A DNA stretch of 64,000 nt from Paraburkholderia nodosa DSM 21604 (GTDB taxonomy: Bacteria; Pseudomonadota; Gammaproteobacteria; Burkholderiales; Burkholderiaceae), in assembly GCF_000519185.1 (NCBI RefSeq), contig NZ_JAFA01000006.1, positions 292,454 to 356,453 of the forward strand, written 5' to 3'. Numbering within the stretch: the stretch's first letter is position 1; each line of letters opens with the position of its first letter. Below the pieces are notes generated by a model that did not search any database, had not been told where the DNA came from, and saw nothing but the letters and a program-made list of their open reading frames with translations. Both the position numbers and the translations under genes were made by a program. Of the stretch, positions 1 to 8,568 are shown one piece after another.

Positions 1-297
1 GTGCAGTCGTCGCTGCAAGTGGGCGAGCTACGGCTCGATCCTGCGCAACACCGTGTGTGGTTGCGCGACAAGGAAGTATCGGTGACGACGCGAGAGTTCG
101 CGCTGCTTCATGAATTGATGCGCGATCCGGCAATCGTCGTCACGCCGGCGCAGCTCGAAGAACGGATGTACGGATGGAACGAGGAAATCGAGAGCAACGC
201 CATCCAGGTGCATATCCACAATCTGCGCCGCAAACTGGGGGGAGACGCCATCCTGAACGTGCGCGGCGTGGGTTATCGCATCGGGACACTCGCGTGA
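1..297 (+). CDS. OmpR-family response regulator, C-terminal DNA-binding part (5' truncated)
   Basis: The visible 98 residues form a complete OmpR/PhoB-type winged-helix domain: an N-terminal beta sheet, the TTREFALLHEL helix, a recognition helix around SNAIQVHIHNLRRKLG and the closing NVRGVGYRIG hairpin. The receiver domain lies before the window, so the GTG at base 1 is only an in-frame codon and probably not the start. The domain resembles the QseB/PmrA group. It is followed 78 bases later by a second OmpR-type regulator on the same strand, an unusual tandem. No sensor kinase is visible. Confidence 0.85.
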   Translation: MQSSLQVGELRLDPAQHRVWLRDKEVSVTTREFALLHELMRDPAIVVTPAQLEERMYGWNEEIESNAIQVHIHNLRRKLGGDAILNVRGVGYRIGTLA

Positions 298-375
298 GGC
301 AGGCGCGCGCGGTGGCCTGGAAAAACGGTTGCGCATGACGCAGCGACAATGCCATCCCGGTGGCTGGAGACCCAT

Positions 376-1035
376 GTGAGGATGCTACTGGTCCATGACG
401 ACGATTCAATCGCGCTGCAGGTCGTGACGCAAATGCACCTCGCGGGATACGAGGTGGATTGGGCGAGCAGCGAATACGAAGCAGAACTGAGTTTGCGGTA
501 TCGATGCCACGACATCGTGCTGCTCGCTTTCGGCGAATCTGGCGTGGACGCGTTCGAGCTGTTGCGCCGTTATCGCAGGCTCGGTGGAAATGCCGCGGTC
601 GTCGCACTGATTCCACGCGGTCTGCTGGCGAGTCCGATGGTCGTGCTGGACGGCGGGGCCGACGACTATCTGATCACGCCGTTCGATCTCGAAGATCTGA
701 GGTCGAGGGTTCGCGTTTTGATGCGGCGGCCGCATCGCGTGCAAGGCCCGGTGGTGCTGGGAAATTTGACAGTGAACCAACTCGACGATCTGGTACTGCT
801 CGACGACATGCCGGTGACCTTGAGGCCGAGCGAATACCGGTTGTTGACTGCACTGGTCAACGAGCCCATGCGAGTCTTCTCGCGTTCGGAGCTGGCGCTG
901 CATCTCTTTGGACGCACGCGCGCGGCCTCGGGCAGCGCTGTCGATGTCGTCGTTCACGGCTTGCGGCGCAAGCTTGGCCCGGAGAAGATCGTGACGATAC
1001 GAGGCGTGGGCTATCGGATGCGCCAGGCCGCGTGA
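376..1035 (+). CDS. OmpR-family response regulator with degenerate receiver
   Basis: This 219-residue protein has an N-terminal receiver-like domain (about 1-120) and a C-terminal OmpR winged helix (about 130-217, ending VTIRGVGYRM). The GTG at 376 is chosen because it gives the usual MRMLLVHDD start and has GGAGA six bases upstream. The acidic pocket (D8-D10) is kept. The phospho-acceptor Asp of PmrA-like receivers is Ala51, in IVLLAFGES where LLDLGLP is normal. The switch Thr is Ile79 and the invariant Lys is Thr101 (DYLITPF). It therefore probably acts without phosphorylation. The DNA-binding half looks intact. It follows another OmpR regulator and precedes a convergent PAP2 phosphatase gene. 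Confidence 0.88.
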   Translation: MRMLLVHDDDSIALQVVTQMHLAGYEVDWASSEYEAELSLRYRCHDIVLLAFGESGVDAFELLRRYRRLGGNAAVVALIPRGLLASPMVVLDGGADDYLITPFDLEDLRSRVRVLMRRPHRVQGPVVLGNLTVNQLDDLVLLDDMPVTLRPSEYRLLTALVNEPMRVFSRSELALHLFGRTRAASGSAVDVVVHGLRRKLGPEKIVTIRGVGYRMRQAA

Positions 1036-1057
1036 CGCAGGCACGGCTCACTTCTCA

Positions 1058-1660
1058 CTAAGGCCGTAACCACCGCAGGCCAATCGGCACAGCGAGAACT
1101 TTCCTGTACAGCGCGATCAACGCGCGGGTCGTCGCCATGCCCGCAATGCGCCAGAACGGGCTGCCAACCATGCAGGCCAGCCAGGCGACGATTGCCGCGC
1201 CGATCATGTCGAATGGCCAGTGCACCCCGACAAAGATGCGAGCCCAGGCAACGGCGATATCGACGATCAAGGCAAGCAAGCCGATTCCCCGCTTCCCGCC
1301 GGACAGTAAGGTGAACGAGACTGCGGAAAGCAACGTCACATGATCGCTAGGAAACGAAGAATCGGGAGCATGGGCGAGAAACGTATGGCCCATTGCGCTA
1401 ACGAAAGGGCGAGGGTGATACCACGCCAGACCGATCAGCTGGTTGATGCCGAGGGCCAGCAAGCCGGCAAAACAGGCGCGCACGGCCAACGCGCGGCGCT
1501 CGTCCGAGCCTGTCAGCCATAGTGCCACCAGCATGGCCGGGACCAGCAGGATCGCATAGTCCGCGATCAGCGTGCCCGCAGCAATGAGCCAATGCGGCGT
1601 TGCGGGTGTGGCGTTGAGTGCGAGAAAAATGCTTCGGTTCAATGTTTCGACTGCATCCAT
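1058..1660 (-). CDS. PAP2-family membrane phosphatase, BcrC-like undecaprenyl-diphosphatase
   Basis: This 200-residue polytopic membrane protein carries the PAP2 signature: HPRP at 82-85, FPSDH at 103-107, and R141-x5-H147-x3-D151 in a GVHWPFD context. Members of this group dephosphorylate undecaprenyl diphosphate at the outer face of the inner membrane, or modify lipid A phosphates. The lysine usually found seven residues before the first RP motif is not evident (Gly77). AGAGGG lies just upstream of the ATG. The gene converges with the degenerate response regulator, and its upstream region holds a PmrA-like direct repeat (1745-1761), which suggests control by an OmpR-family regulator. The exact lipid substrate cannot be read from sequence. 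Confidence 0.82.
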   Translation of the reverse strand: MDAVETLNRSIFLALNATPATPHWLIAAGTLIADYAILLVPAMLVALWLTGSDERRALAVRACFAGLLALGINQLIGLAWYHPRPFVSAMGHTFLAHAPDSSFPSDHVTLLSAVSFTLLSGGKRGIGLLALIVDIAVAWARIFVGVHWPFDMIGAAIVAWLACMVGSPFWRIAGMATTRALIALYRKVLAVPIGLRWLRP

Positions 1661-1744
1661 AGGGGCCCTCTGTTTTCATGCCCGTTCTTGCGTCACCGCT
1701 GGCAAGCGGTTCCGGTTGTCAGAGGCGATTCTACGCACCGGCCC

Positions 1745-1761
1745 CTTAACGAAACCTTAAC
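1745..1761. promoter_or_regulatory. PmrA/QseB-like direct repeat upstream of the PAP2 gene
   Basis: Two CTTAAC half-sites are separated by exactly five bases, giving an 11-base repeat period. The known PmrA box is YTTAAK-N5-YTTAAK, so each half-site matches at five of six positions. It lies about 85 bases upstream of the PAP2 start and about 215 bases upstream of bktB, and could serve either. Binding by a neighbouring OmpR-type regulator is inferred. Confidence 0.5.
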
Positions 1762-1808
1762 AGGGGCGACCGGGATCCACGGTCGGGCCGGCGTGGACGG
1801 CATGACAT

Positions 1809-1850
1809 GGCCAGTTTTGTCAGTATGTCGGCCGGTTTGATCAGTCTGTC
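1809..1850. repeat. Tandem pair of 21-base direct repeats upstream of bktB
   Basis: Units at 1809-1829 and 1830-1850 both begin GGCC(A/G)GTTT and end TCAGT(A/C)TGTC, matching at 17 of 21 positions. The 21-base period is two helical turns, so a protein could bind both units on the same face. The pair lies about 130 bases before the bktB start. It may be an operator; no known motif was recognised. Confidence 0.45.
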
Positions 1851-1976
1851 CGGCGCCTGTTGGCGCTAGGATTGCCACGACGCGCCCTCGGGACTTCCTG
1901 AACGGGTCGGGACCAGGCGTAGAAACAGGCTGTGCCGGCGCCTGGCAGGCGGCAAACAGATAATTGAGGAATCCAT

Positions 1977-3164
1977 ATGAGCAGGGAAGTCGTGGTGGTA
2001 GGCGGTGTGCGGACCGCGATCGGCAAATTCGGCGGCAGCCTGAAAGACGTGCCGCCAACCGAACTCGGTTCAATCGTCGTGCGCGAACTGCTCGCGCGAA
2101 GCCACGTCGAGGCAAAGGACGTGGGGCATGTGGTGTTCGGCAACGTGATCGCCACCGAGCCGCGGGATTTTTACCTGTCTCGCGTCGCCGCGATCAACGC
2201 CGGCATTCCCGAATCGACGCCTGCGTTCAACGTCAACCGGCTGTGCGGTTCGGGCCTGCAGGCGATCGTTTCCGCCGCCCAGACCATTCTGCTCGGCGAT
2301 GCTGAGGTGGCGATCGGCGCCGGCGCCGAGAACATGAGCCGCGCGCCGTACATCTCGACCGAGGCGCGCTTCGGCGCACGGATGGGCGACGCGCGCCTTA
2401 TCGACATGATGCTGGGCGCGCTCAATGATCCTTTCCACGCCGTGCCGATGGGCGTGACGGCCGAAAATGTCGCGGGCCGCTACGGCATCACGCGCGAGCG
2501 TCAGGACAACCTCGCGCTCGAGTCGCATCGCCGCGCGGCGCAAGCGATCGCCGAGGGCCGCTTCGCCAGCCAGATCGTGCCGGTCAAGCGCACGGTGAAA
2601 GGGCGCGAGATCGTCTTCGACACCGACGAACATTTGCGCCACGATGCAACGATCGACGACTTCGCGAAGCTCAAGCCCGTATTCGCGAAGGAAAACGGTA
2701 CGGTCACGGCGGGCAACGCTTCCGGCATCAACGACGCAGGCGCGGCCGTCCTGCTGATGTCGCGCGCAGCGGCCGAGGCGCGCGGCCTCGTGCCGATGGC
2801 GAAACTCGTGGCGTACGCACACGCGGGCGTCGATCCGCTTTACATGGGCATCGGCCCGGTGCCGGCTACGCGTCTTGCGTTGCAGCGCGCGGGACTGTCC
2901 GTCGCGGACCTCGACGTGATCGAGTCGAACGAGGCGTTTGCCGCCCAGGCATGCGCGGTCACGCAGGAGCTGGGTCTCGACCCTGAAAAGGTGAACCCCA
3001 ATGGTTCGGGTATTTCGCTCGGCCATCCGATTGGCGCGACCGGCGCACTGATCGCCGTGAAGGCGCTGCACGAACTCAAGCGCATTGGTGGCCGTTACGC
3101 GCTCGTCACGATGTGCATTGGCGGCGGGCAGGGGATCGCCGCCATTTTCGAAAACGTCCAGTAA
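1977..3164 (+). CDS. bktB: Beta-ketothiolase BktB (acetyl-CoA C-acyltransferase)
   Basis: This 395-residue thiolase matches the BktB family closely in length and sequence. It has nucleophile Cys90 in NRLCGSG, His350 in GHPIGATG and Cys380 in TMCIGGGQG, the full thiolase triad. It condenses or cleaves 3-ketoacyl-CoA in the cytoplasm; BktB accepts C4 and longer substrates such as 3-ketovaleryl-CoA and can feed polyhydroxyalkanoate synthesis. GAGGA precedes the ATG. A 3-hydroxyacyl-CoA dehydrogenase gene follows 34 bases later, so the pair probably interconverts acetyl-CoA, acetoacetyl-CoA and 3-hydroxybutyryl-CoA. Confidence 0.93.
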   Translation: MSREVVVVGGVRTAIGKFGGSLKDVPPTELGSIVVRELLARSHVEAKDVGHVVFGNVIATEPRDFYLSRVAAINAGIPESTPAFNVNRLCGSGLQAIVSAAQTILLGDAEVAIGAGAENMSRAPYISTEARFGARMGDARLIDMMLGALNDPFHAVPMGVTAENVAGRYGITRERQDNLALESHRRAAQAIAEGRFASQIVPVKRTVKGREIVFDTDEHLRHDATIDDFAKLKPVFAKENGTVTAGNASGINDAGAAVLLMSRAAAEARGLVPMAKLVAYAHAGVDPLYMGIGPVPATRLALQRAGLSVADLDVIESNEAFAAQACAVTQELGLDPEKVNPNGSGISLGHPIGATGALIAVKALHELKRIGGRYALVTMCIGGGQGIAAIFENVQ

Positions 3165-3171
3165 GTTGAGT

Positions 3172-3185
3172 GCGCCTTCGGGCGC
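3172..3185 (+). promoter_or_regulatory. GC hairpin with TTCG loop between bktB and the dehydrogenase gene
   Basis: GCGCC (3172-3176) and GGCGC (3181-3185) pair across a TTCG tetraloop, a very stable RNA hairpin. It starts seven bases after the bktB stop and ends 13 bases before the next start. There is no U-tract, so it is more likely a processing or stability element than a terminator. Confidence 0.5.
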
Positions 3186-3198
3186 GCCATATAAAGCC

Positions 3199-4050
3199 AT
3201 GCAAATCGAAACATTGGGAATCGTCGGCGCCGGGACGATGGGTTCCGGCATCGCGCAGGTCGCCGCGCTCGCTGGCCTCCGCGTGATCGTGGTCGACGTC
3301 AGTGATGCCGCGCTCGACAAAGGTCTCGCCGCGCTGAAGGGAAGCCTCGATCGGCTCATTGCGAAAGACAAGCTTGACGCGGCGGCGAGCGAGGCCGCGC
3401 TCGCGCGCATCGAGACATCCACGGATTATCAGCGGCTCGGTGCTGCGGGGCTGATTATCGAAGCCGCCACCGAAAACCTCGATCTGAAGCTGCGCATCCT
3501 GAAGCAGATTGAAGCGGTCGCGCGTCCCGACGCCATTCTCGCTTCCAATACGTCTTCAATCTCGATCACCACGCTTGGCGCCGCGCTTGCCGACCCGTCG
3601 CGCCTCGTCGGCATGCACTTCTTCAATCCGGTGCCGTTGATGCCGCTCGTCGAAATCATCCGGGGCCTCGAAACCCGTAGCGCCGCAGCGGAGGCGGTCC
3701 ACGAGCTGACGTTGCGGCTCGGCAAGACGCCGATCAGCGTACGCAATTCGCCGGGCTTCGTGGTGAACCGCATTCTCGTGCCGATGATCAACGAGGCTTT
3801 CTTCCTGCTCGCCGAAGGCGTCGCGCCAGCCGAGGATATCGATACCGGCATGCGCCTCGGAGCGAATCAGCCGATTGGGCCGCTGGCGCTTGCCGATCTC
3901 GTTGGACTCGATGTGGTGCTTTCGGTCATGGACGTTTTTTACAATGACTTCGGCGATTCGAAATACCGCGCGTGCCCGCTGCTTCGTGAACTGGTGGCCG
4001 CAGGACGTCTGGGCCGGAAGACTGGGCGCGGGGTCTACAGTTACAGCTAG
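3199..4050 (+). CDS. 3-hydroxybutyryl-CoA dehydrogenase (3-hydroxyacyl-CoA dehydrogenase family)
   Basis: This 283-residue protein has the family's usual single-function length. It begins with a Rossmann NAD site (GIVGAGTMGSG, residues 8-18), continues through SNTSSISIT and the catalytic-His motif HFFNPVPLMPLVEII, and ends with the C-terminal dimerisation domain (NQPIGPLALADLVGLD). It oxidises 3-hydroxybutyryl-CoA to acetoacetyl-CoA with NAD(P). The ATG at 3199 is chosen because it puts the Rossmann strand at the N-terminus; an upstream in-frame extension would run into bktB. It is probably co-transcribed with bktB. Confidence 0.92.
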   Translation: MQIETLGIVGAGTMGSGIAQVAALAGLRVIVVDVSDAALDKGLAALKGSLDRLIAKDKLDAAASEAALARIETSTDYQRLGAAGLIIEAATENLDLKLRILKQIEAVARPDAILASNTSSISITTLGAALADPSRLVGMHFFNPVPLMPLVEIIRGLETRSAAAEAVHELTLRLGKTPISVRNSPGFVVNRILVPMINEAFFLLAEGVAPAEDIDTGMRLGANQPIGPLALADLVGLDVVLSVMDVFYNDFGDSKYRACPLLRELVAAGRLGRKTGRGVYSYS

Positions 4051-4069
4051 AAAGATTGTGGCGGAGGTT

Positions 4070-4090
4070 CCGCGGGCGGTCAGCCCGCGG
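4070..4090 (+). terminator. GC hairpin after the dehydrogenase gene
   Basis: CCGCGGGC (4070-4077) and GCCCGCGG (4083-4090) form a perfect eight-base stem around a five-base loop, 20 bases after the dehydrogenase stop. There is no U-tract, so termination is only likely. The neighbouring glucosidase gene converges from the other side. Confidence 0.45.
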
Positions 4091-4255
4091 GCGTCGAAGG
4101 TCATTGTTGAGCTGTGATGCACCGAGTTTTGATGTTTGCGAACATTATAAAAATGCGATAATTTGCATTATGTAAAATGACATTCACACGGAAAATTGGC
4201 CCACAGGCAACGTCGGCCAAACTTCCGGCGCCATGCTCCTCGCGATCCGACTCCC

Positions 4256-6982
4256 TCAGCGCCCCTCATCCATTTGCTGCCCGACGACACCTGCCTTCAC
4301 ACGCCAGCGGTCGCTTTCCAGAACGGTCTGTGCGTCGATGCGCCTGAACAGATCCAGAAGCGACGCAACGAGCCCGGTCCAACCCGTCTGGTGACTTGCA
4401 CCGAGCCCCGCACCGTTGTCGCCGTGGAAATACTCGTAGAACAGGATCAGGTCACGCCAATGCGGGTCGTCCTGGAACATGCCTGTCCCGCCATAAACCG
4501 GGCGTCGACCATCCACGCCGCGAAGAAACGTACCCGTCAGACGGCGGACGATCTCCTGCGCCACCTCGAACAGCGTCATCATCTGCCCGGATCCCGTCGG
4601 GCATTGAACCTTGAACTCGTCGCCGAAAAAGCCGTATAGATTCGTCAGCGCCCTGACGATCAGGAGATTCACGGGCATCCAGACCGGCCCCCTCCAGTTC
4701 GAGTTGCCGCCGAACATGCCGGTATTCGATTCCGCCGGCAGATACTGCACCTTGTATTCCTGTCCGCCCACGTTGAGTGTGTACGGGTGGTCGAGATGGT
4801 AGCGAGACAGCGACCGGATGCCGTACGGCCCGAGGAATTCGTTCTCGTCGAGCAGATATCCGAGCACGCGCTCCAGTTTCCGCGTATTCAGGATCGACAG
4901 GAGTCTGCGGTCTCTATGGCCGATGAAGCCAGCATCGGTCGGGGCCACATGGGCAAGCAACTCGGGGTAACGACTTCGAAACTGGGCGATCAGCTCCATG
5001 AGTCTCGGACAGCGCGAGACTGAATCGGCCTCGAAAACCGTCGACGCGCACAGCGGCAGCAAGCCGACCATCGACCTGACTCTCAGGCGCATCGTCTGGC
5101 CGTCAGGCAGACGCAACAGGTCATAGAAGAATCCGTCCTGTTCGTCCCACATGTCGTCCGGCTGGTCTCCAAGACGGTTCATTGCGTAGGCAATCCACAT
5201 GAAATGCTGGACGAACTTGAACGCAATCTCTTCGTACATGGGGTCGTGCTCGGCCAGGAGCATGGCCATCTCCAGCATGCTCTGGCAATAAAACGCCATC
5301 CACGCAGTGCCATCCGCCTGCTCGAGCGCCCCCCCCGTAGGAAGCTGGGCGCTGCGATCGAACACGCCAATGTTGTCGAGCCCAAGAAAGCCTCCGGCGA
5401 AGACGCTTCGACCCGAAGGATCCTTACGGTTGACCCACCAGTTGAAATTGAGCATCAAGCCCTGGAACGAGCGCTCGAGAAAGCGCGGATCGGCGCGTCC
5501 CAACGCTTTCTCATACTTGTAGAGCCAGAGCGTGGCGGCGGCATGCACGGGGGGATTCACGTCACTGAAGTTCCACTCGTAGGCCGGGATCTGCCCGCTT
5601 GGGTGAAGATACAGGATGCGCAGCATCAACAGCAGCTGCTCCTTGGCAAAATCGAAATCGACGGGGGCCAGCGCGATCGTATGAAACGCCAGGTCCCACG
5701 CTGCGAACCACGGGTATTCCCATTTGTCCGGCATGGAGATCACGTCGGCGTTCAGCATATGGAACCACTCAGTATTGCGCACCGCGTGCTGGCTGGCTTC
5801 GAGCAATGGATGGCTCTGGTGCTCGCGCAACCACCGCTCGAGATCGAAGTAGTAATACTGCTTGCTCCACAACATGCCTGCCAACGCCTGACGGTGTACG
5901 CGTCGCTCATCGTCGGTCAGTACCGTTGGCGCAATACGTTCGTAGAACGCGTCCGCTTCGGTCATGCGATCGTCGAAAGTCCTCTCGAAGTCATTGAAGG
6001 CGTTGTCCAGCTTGACAGCGCTCAGGCGCAGCCTGATGGTCGCGGCGCCGCCCGCGGGGACCTCGCATGCGTAATGCGCCGCAGCTTTGGTTCCCGCCCT
6101 CGCCGGATTCACGGCGTCGCGTTGCCCGTCAATGACATACGCGTGGAACGCGTCCTTCACATAGGGCGACGCGTTGGGTTGGTTCCACAGACGCCGTGCG
6201 TTGCTTTCATTTTCCGTGAAGAGCAGTTCCGTTTCCCCGTCGCAATAGAGCCAGTACTCGCCCAGTTCCCGATGTGTCGCGCGAATCACGCCTGAATCCG
6301 CTTCGCATAGCGAAGGCCTGTAATCGTCGTAGCCCCACGACCAGGTATTGCGAAACCACAGCGTCGGCAGGACGCGAAGCCGCGCCCCTTCCCTTGCCCG
6401 GTTGTGCACGGTGACGCGTATGAAGATGTCTTCTGGGGCCGCCTTCGCGTATTCGACGAACACGTCGAAATACCGGTCTTCATCGAATACGCCCGTATCG
6501 AGCAGTTCGTACTCGAGTTCACCGCGCGAACGCTTTCCGTTTGTCTCGACCAGATCCCGGTATGGATATTCCCGCTGCGGATATTTGTACAGATACTTCA
6601 TGTACGAGTGCGTGGGCGTGCTGTCGACATAGAAGTAGTACTCCTTCACGTCCTCGCCATGATTGCCTTCGCTATTGGTCAGACCGAAGAGGCGCTCCTT
6701 CAGGATTGGGTCGTGTTCGTTCCAGACTGCAAGCGCGAAACACAACCTTTGCTTGTCGTCGCAGAGACCGCCGATCCCGTCTTCTCCCCATCGGTAGGTA
6801 CGCGAACGCGATTGATCATGGGTGAAATAACGCCAGGCGTCGCCGTCGCCGCTATAGTCCTCGCGGACCGTCCCCCACTGACGCTCACTGAGATACGGCC
6901 CCCACTTCTTCCACGGCAGCTGCGCGGTACGCGACTCGTTCAGACGCCTTTCCTCTGCTGCGTCGACGTTTGCAGGGCACAT
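4256..6982 (-). CDS. GH63-like (MGH1-type) glucosidase
   Basis: This 908-residue protein resembles bacterial proteins annotated as glucosidase of the GH63/MGH1 type (alpha-toroid C-terminal catalytic domain). The N-terminal part is a beta-rich domain (about 1-330). The catalytic barrel follows, with [23 protein letters not shown] and [12 protein letters not shown], typical of GH63. No signal peptide is seen, so it is probably cytoplasmic. It starts 91 bases after the last gene of the RND efflux operon on the same strand and may be its fourth gene. The substrate is unknown; trehalose-like or glucosylglycerate-type disaccharides are possible from family knowledge only. Confidence 0.8.
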   Translation of the reverse strand: MCPANVDAAEERRLNESRTAQLPWKKWGPYLSERQWGTVREDYSGDGDAWRYFTHDQSRSRTYRWGEDGIGGLCDDKQRLCFALAVWNEHDPILKERLFGLTNSEGNHGEDVKEYYFYVDSTPTHSYMKYLYKYPQREYPYRDLVETNGKRSRGELEYELLDTGVFDEDRYFDVFVEYAKAAPEDIFIRVTVHNRAREGARLRVLPTLWFRNTWSWGYDDYRPSLCEADSGVIRATHRELGEYWLYCDGETELLFTENESNARRLWNQPNASPYVKDAFHAYVIDGQRDAVNPARAGTKAAAHYACEVPAGGAATIRLRLSAVKLDNAFNDFERTFDDRMTEADAFYERIAPTVLTDDERRVHRQALAGMLWSKQYYYFDLERWLREHQSHPLLEASQHAVRNTEWFHMLNADVISMPDKWEYPWFAAWDLAFHTIALAPVDFDFAKEQLLLMLRILYLHPSGQIPAYEWNFSDVNPPVHAAATLWLYKYEKALGRADPRFLERSFQGLMLNFNWWVNRKDPSGRSVFAGGFLGLDNIGVFDRSAQLPTGGALEQADGTAWMAFYCQSMLEMAMLLAEHDPMYEEIAFKFVQHFMWIAYAMNRLGDQPDDMWDEQDGFFYDLLRLPDGQTMRLRVRSMVGLLPLCASTVFEADSVSRCPRLMELIAQFRSRYPELLAHVAPTDAGFIGHRDRRLLSILNTRKLERVLGYLLDENEFLGPYGIRSLSRYHLDHPYTLNVGGQEYKVQYLPAESNTGMFGGNSNWRGPVWMPVNLLIVRALTNLYGFFGDEFKVQCPTGSGQMMTLFEVAQEIVRRLTGTFLRGVDGRRPVYGGTGMFQDDPHWRDLILFYEYFHGDNGAGLGASHQTGWTGLVASLLDLFRRIDAQTVLESDRWRVKAGVVGQQMDEGR

Positions 6983-7073
6983 GCCTCGCCTCCCGATCCG
7001 CGAGATAGTCGTGAACTACCGTAGTGATGGGCCTTCGCTCGCCTTTGTGGCGCGCACGAGGCCCCCGCGAGGA

Positions 7074-8567
7074 TCACTGCGGCACCTGCGCGACGGGTTC
7101 CGGCGTAGCGGGCTGCGCCGGCGGCGGTCCGCTCGCCGGCTGCGGCACGCTCATCTCCTCCGCCTGAACGACCCACCCGCCGCCCATCGCCATGTAGAGG
7201 CTGACGAGGTTCGTCAGCGTCGCGGCCCGGGTCTGCGTTTGCTGCAGCTCCGCGCTGAACAGATTGCGCTCGGCATCCAGCACCTCCAGGTAGCTCGTGT
7301 AGCCGCCCTCGTAACGCAGCCGCGCGAGCCGCAGATACTTGCGCAGCGAGCCGACCTGCTGGGTCTGGATCTCGAACTGCTCGCGTGACTTTTGCACGGC
7401 GAGCAGCGCGTCGTCGACCTGCTGGAACGCCACCCGAATCGCATTTTCGTAGGCGAACAACGCCTCCTGCTGGCGCGCCTCGGCCTGCTTGTTCTGACCG
7501 TAGATGTTGCCGCCCGTGAAGATCGGCATCACGGCCGAACCGGCAAACGACCACACGCGCGCAGGTCCGGTGAAGAGATTGGAGAACTGCGTGCTCACCG
7601 AGCCGAACAGTCCCGTGAGCGAGATCTGCGGGAAATACAGCGCGCGCGCCGCGCCAATCAGCGCATTTTCCGCGATCAGGTTCTGCTCTGCCTGCAGCAG
7701 GTCGGGCCGGCGTTCGAGCAGTTCCGACGGCATGCCCTCAGGCACGGCCGGCGTCGAGAGATCCACCAGCGCGCGGCCGCGCAGGATCGGCTCCGGATTG
7801 CTGCCAAGCAGGACCGAGAGCGCGTCCTCCTGCTGCCCGATCTGCTGCTCGAGTTGCGGGATGGTCGCTTTCGTCGCCGCATAGTCCGACTGGCTTTGGG
7901 CAAGCTCCATATCGGAAGTCTGTCCGAACTGCTGGCGCAGTGTGAACACGTGCACGGAATCGGCGCGGCTCGCGGTCGTGCTCTGTGCGATCTCGAGTTG
8001 CATGTCGAGGCTGCGCAGCGTGATATAGGACGTCGCGACCGACGCGACGAGAGTCAGAATCGTCGCGCGGTGGCTCTGTTCGGCCGCGTTCACGTTGGCG
8101 CGTGCCGCCTCGGTTTCGCGCCGTACCTGACCAAACAGGTCGATGTTCCAGAAGGCCGAGATGCTCGGCTGGAATTCGTTGAAGACCGGCGAGACGCCGG
8201 CCGGTATCGGTGTCGGTCCATCCTGCGATGCGCGCTCGCGCGCCGCGCTGAAACCGACGCTCGCCTGCGGGAACAGCGCCGAACGCGTGCTCACGAACTG
8301 GCCCATGAACTCGTCGACACGCGCGGCCGCCTGCTTCACGTTGAGGTTGTTCTCGAGCGCGGTCTTCACCAGGTCGTTCAGCACCGGGTCGTCGAACTGC
8401 TCCCACCACGTGGTGTTGGCGACGTCGGCCACTTCCGGGTACGCAAACCGGTACGTCGCCGGCACGGCCACTTTCGGCCGCTCGTAGTTGGGGCCGAGCA
8501 GACAGCCGTTCAACAAGCCGATGAGGAGGACCGGCGCGGCGACGCGCACGAAGGCAGCGGCGCGCAT
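7074..8567 (-). CDS. RND efflux outer-membrane lipoprotein (NodT/OprM family)
   Basis: This 497-residue outer-membrane factor forms the exit duct of a tripartite pump. The start at 8567 gives a lipoprotein signal with lipobox LLNGC (Cys22), then LGPNYERP, the usual N-terminus of this family. Two outer-membrane efflux repeats follow (about 60-250 and 270-460, the second starting in the ERRPDLLQAEQNLIAENA region). The C-terminal tail is rich in Pro, Ala and Gln. The ATG lies one base after the stop of the pump gene, so translation is probably coupled. Confidence 0.93.
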   Translation of the reverse strand: MRAAAFVRVAAPVLLIGLLNGCLLGPNYERPKVAVPATYRFAYPEVADVANTTWWEQFDDPVLNDLVKTALENNLNVKQAAARVDEFMGQFVSTRSALFPQASVGFSAARERASQDGPTPIPAGVSPVFNEFQPSISAFWNIDLFGQVRRETEAARANVNAAEQSHRATILTLVASVATSYITLRSLDMQLEIAQSTTASRADSVHVFTLRQQFGQTSDMELAQSQSDYAATKATIPQLEQQIGQQEDALSVLLGSNPEPILRGRALVDLSTPAVPEGMPSELLERRPDLLQAEQNLIAENALIGAARALYFPQISLTGLFGSVSTQFSNLFTGPARVWSFAGSAVMPIFTGGNIYGQNKQAEARQQEALFAYENAIRVAFQQVDDALLAVQKSREQFEIQTQQVGSLRKYLRLARLRYEGGYTSYLEVLDAERNLFSAELQQTQTRAATLTNLVSLYMAMGGGWVVQAEEMSVPQPASGPPPAQPATPEPVAQVPQ

Positions 8568-8568
8568 G

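Larger units (their letters stand above)
1661..1976. other. 316-base intergenic region between divergent PAP2 and bktB genes
   Basis: No convincing gene is seen here. It holds the PmrA-like box (1745-1761) and a tandem pair of 21-base repeats (1809-1850). Promoters for both flanking genes must lie here, but no clear sigma-70 hexamer pair could be picked by eye. Confidence 0.6.

Noticed and set aside
1809..1850. A CRISPR or insertion-sequence remnant
   Set aside because: There are only two adjacent units, no spacers, no cas genes and no terminal repeats.
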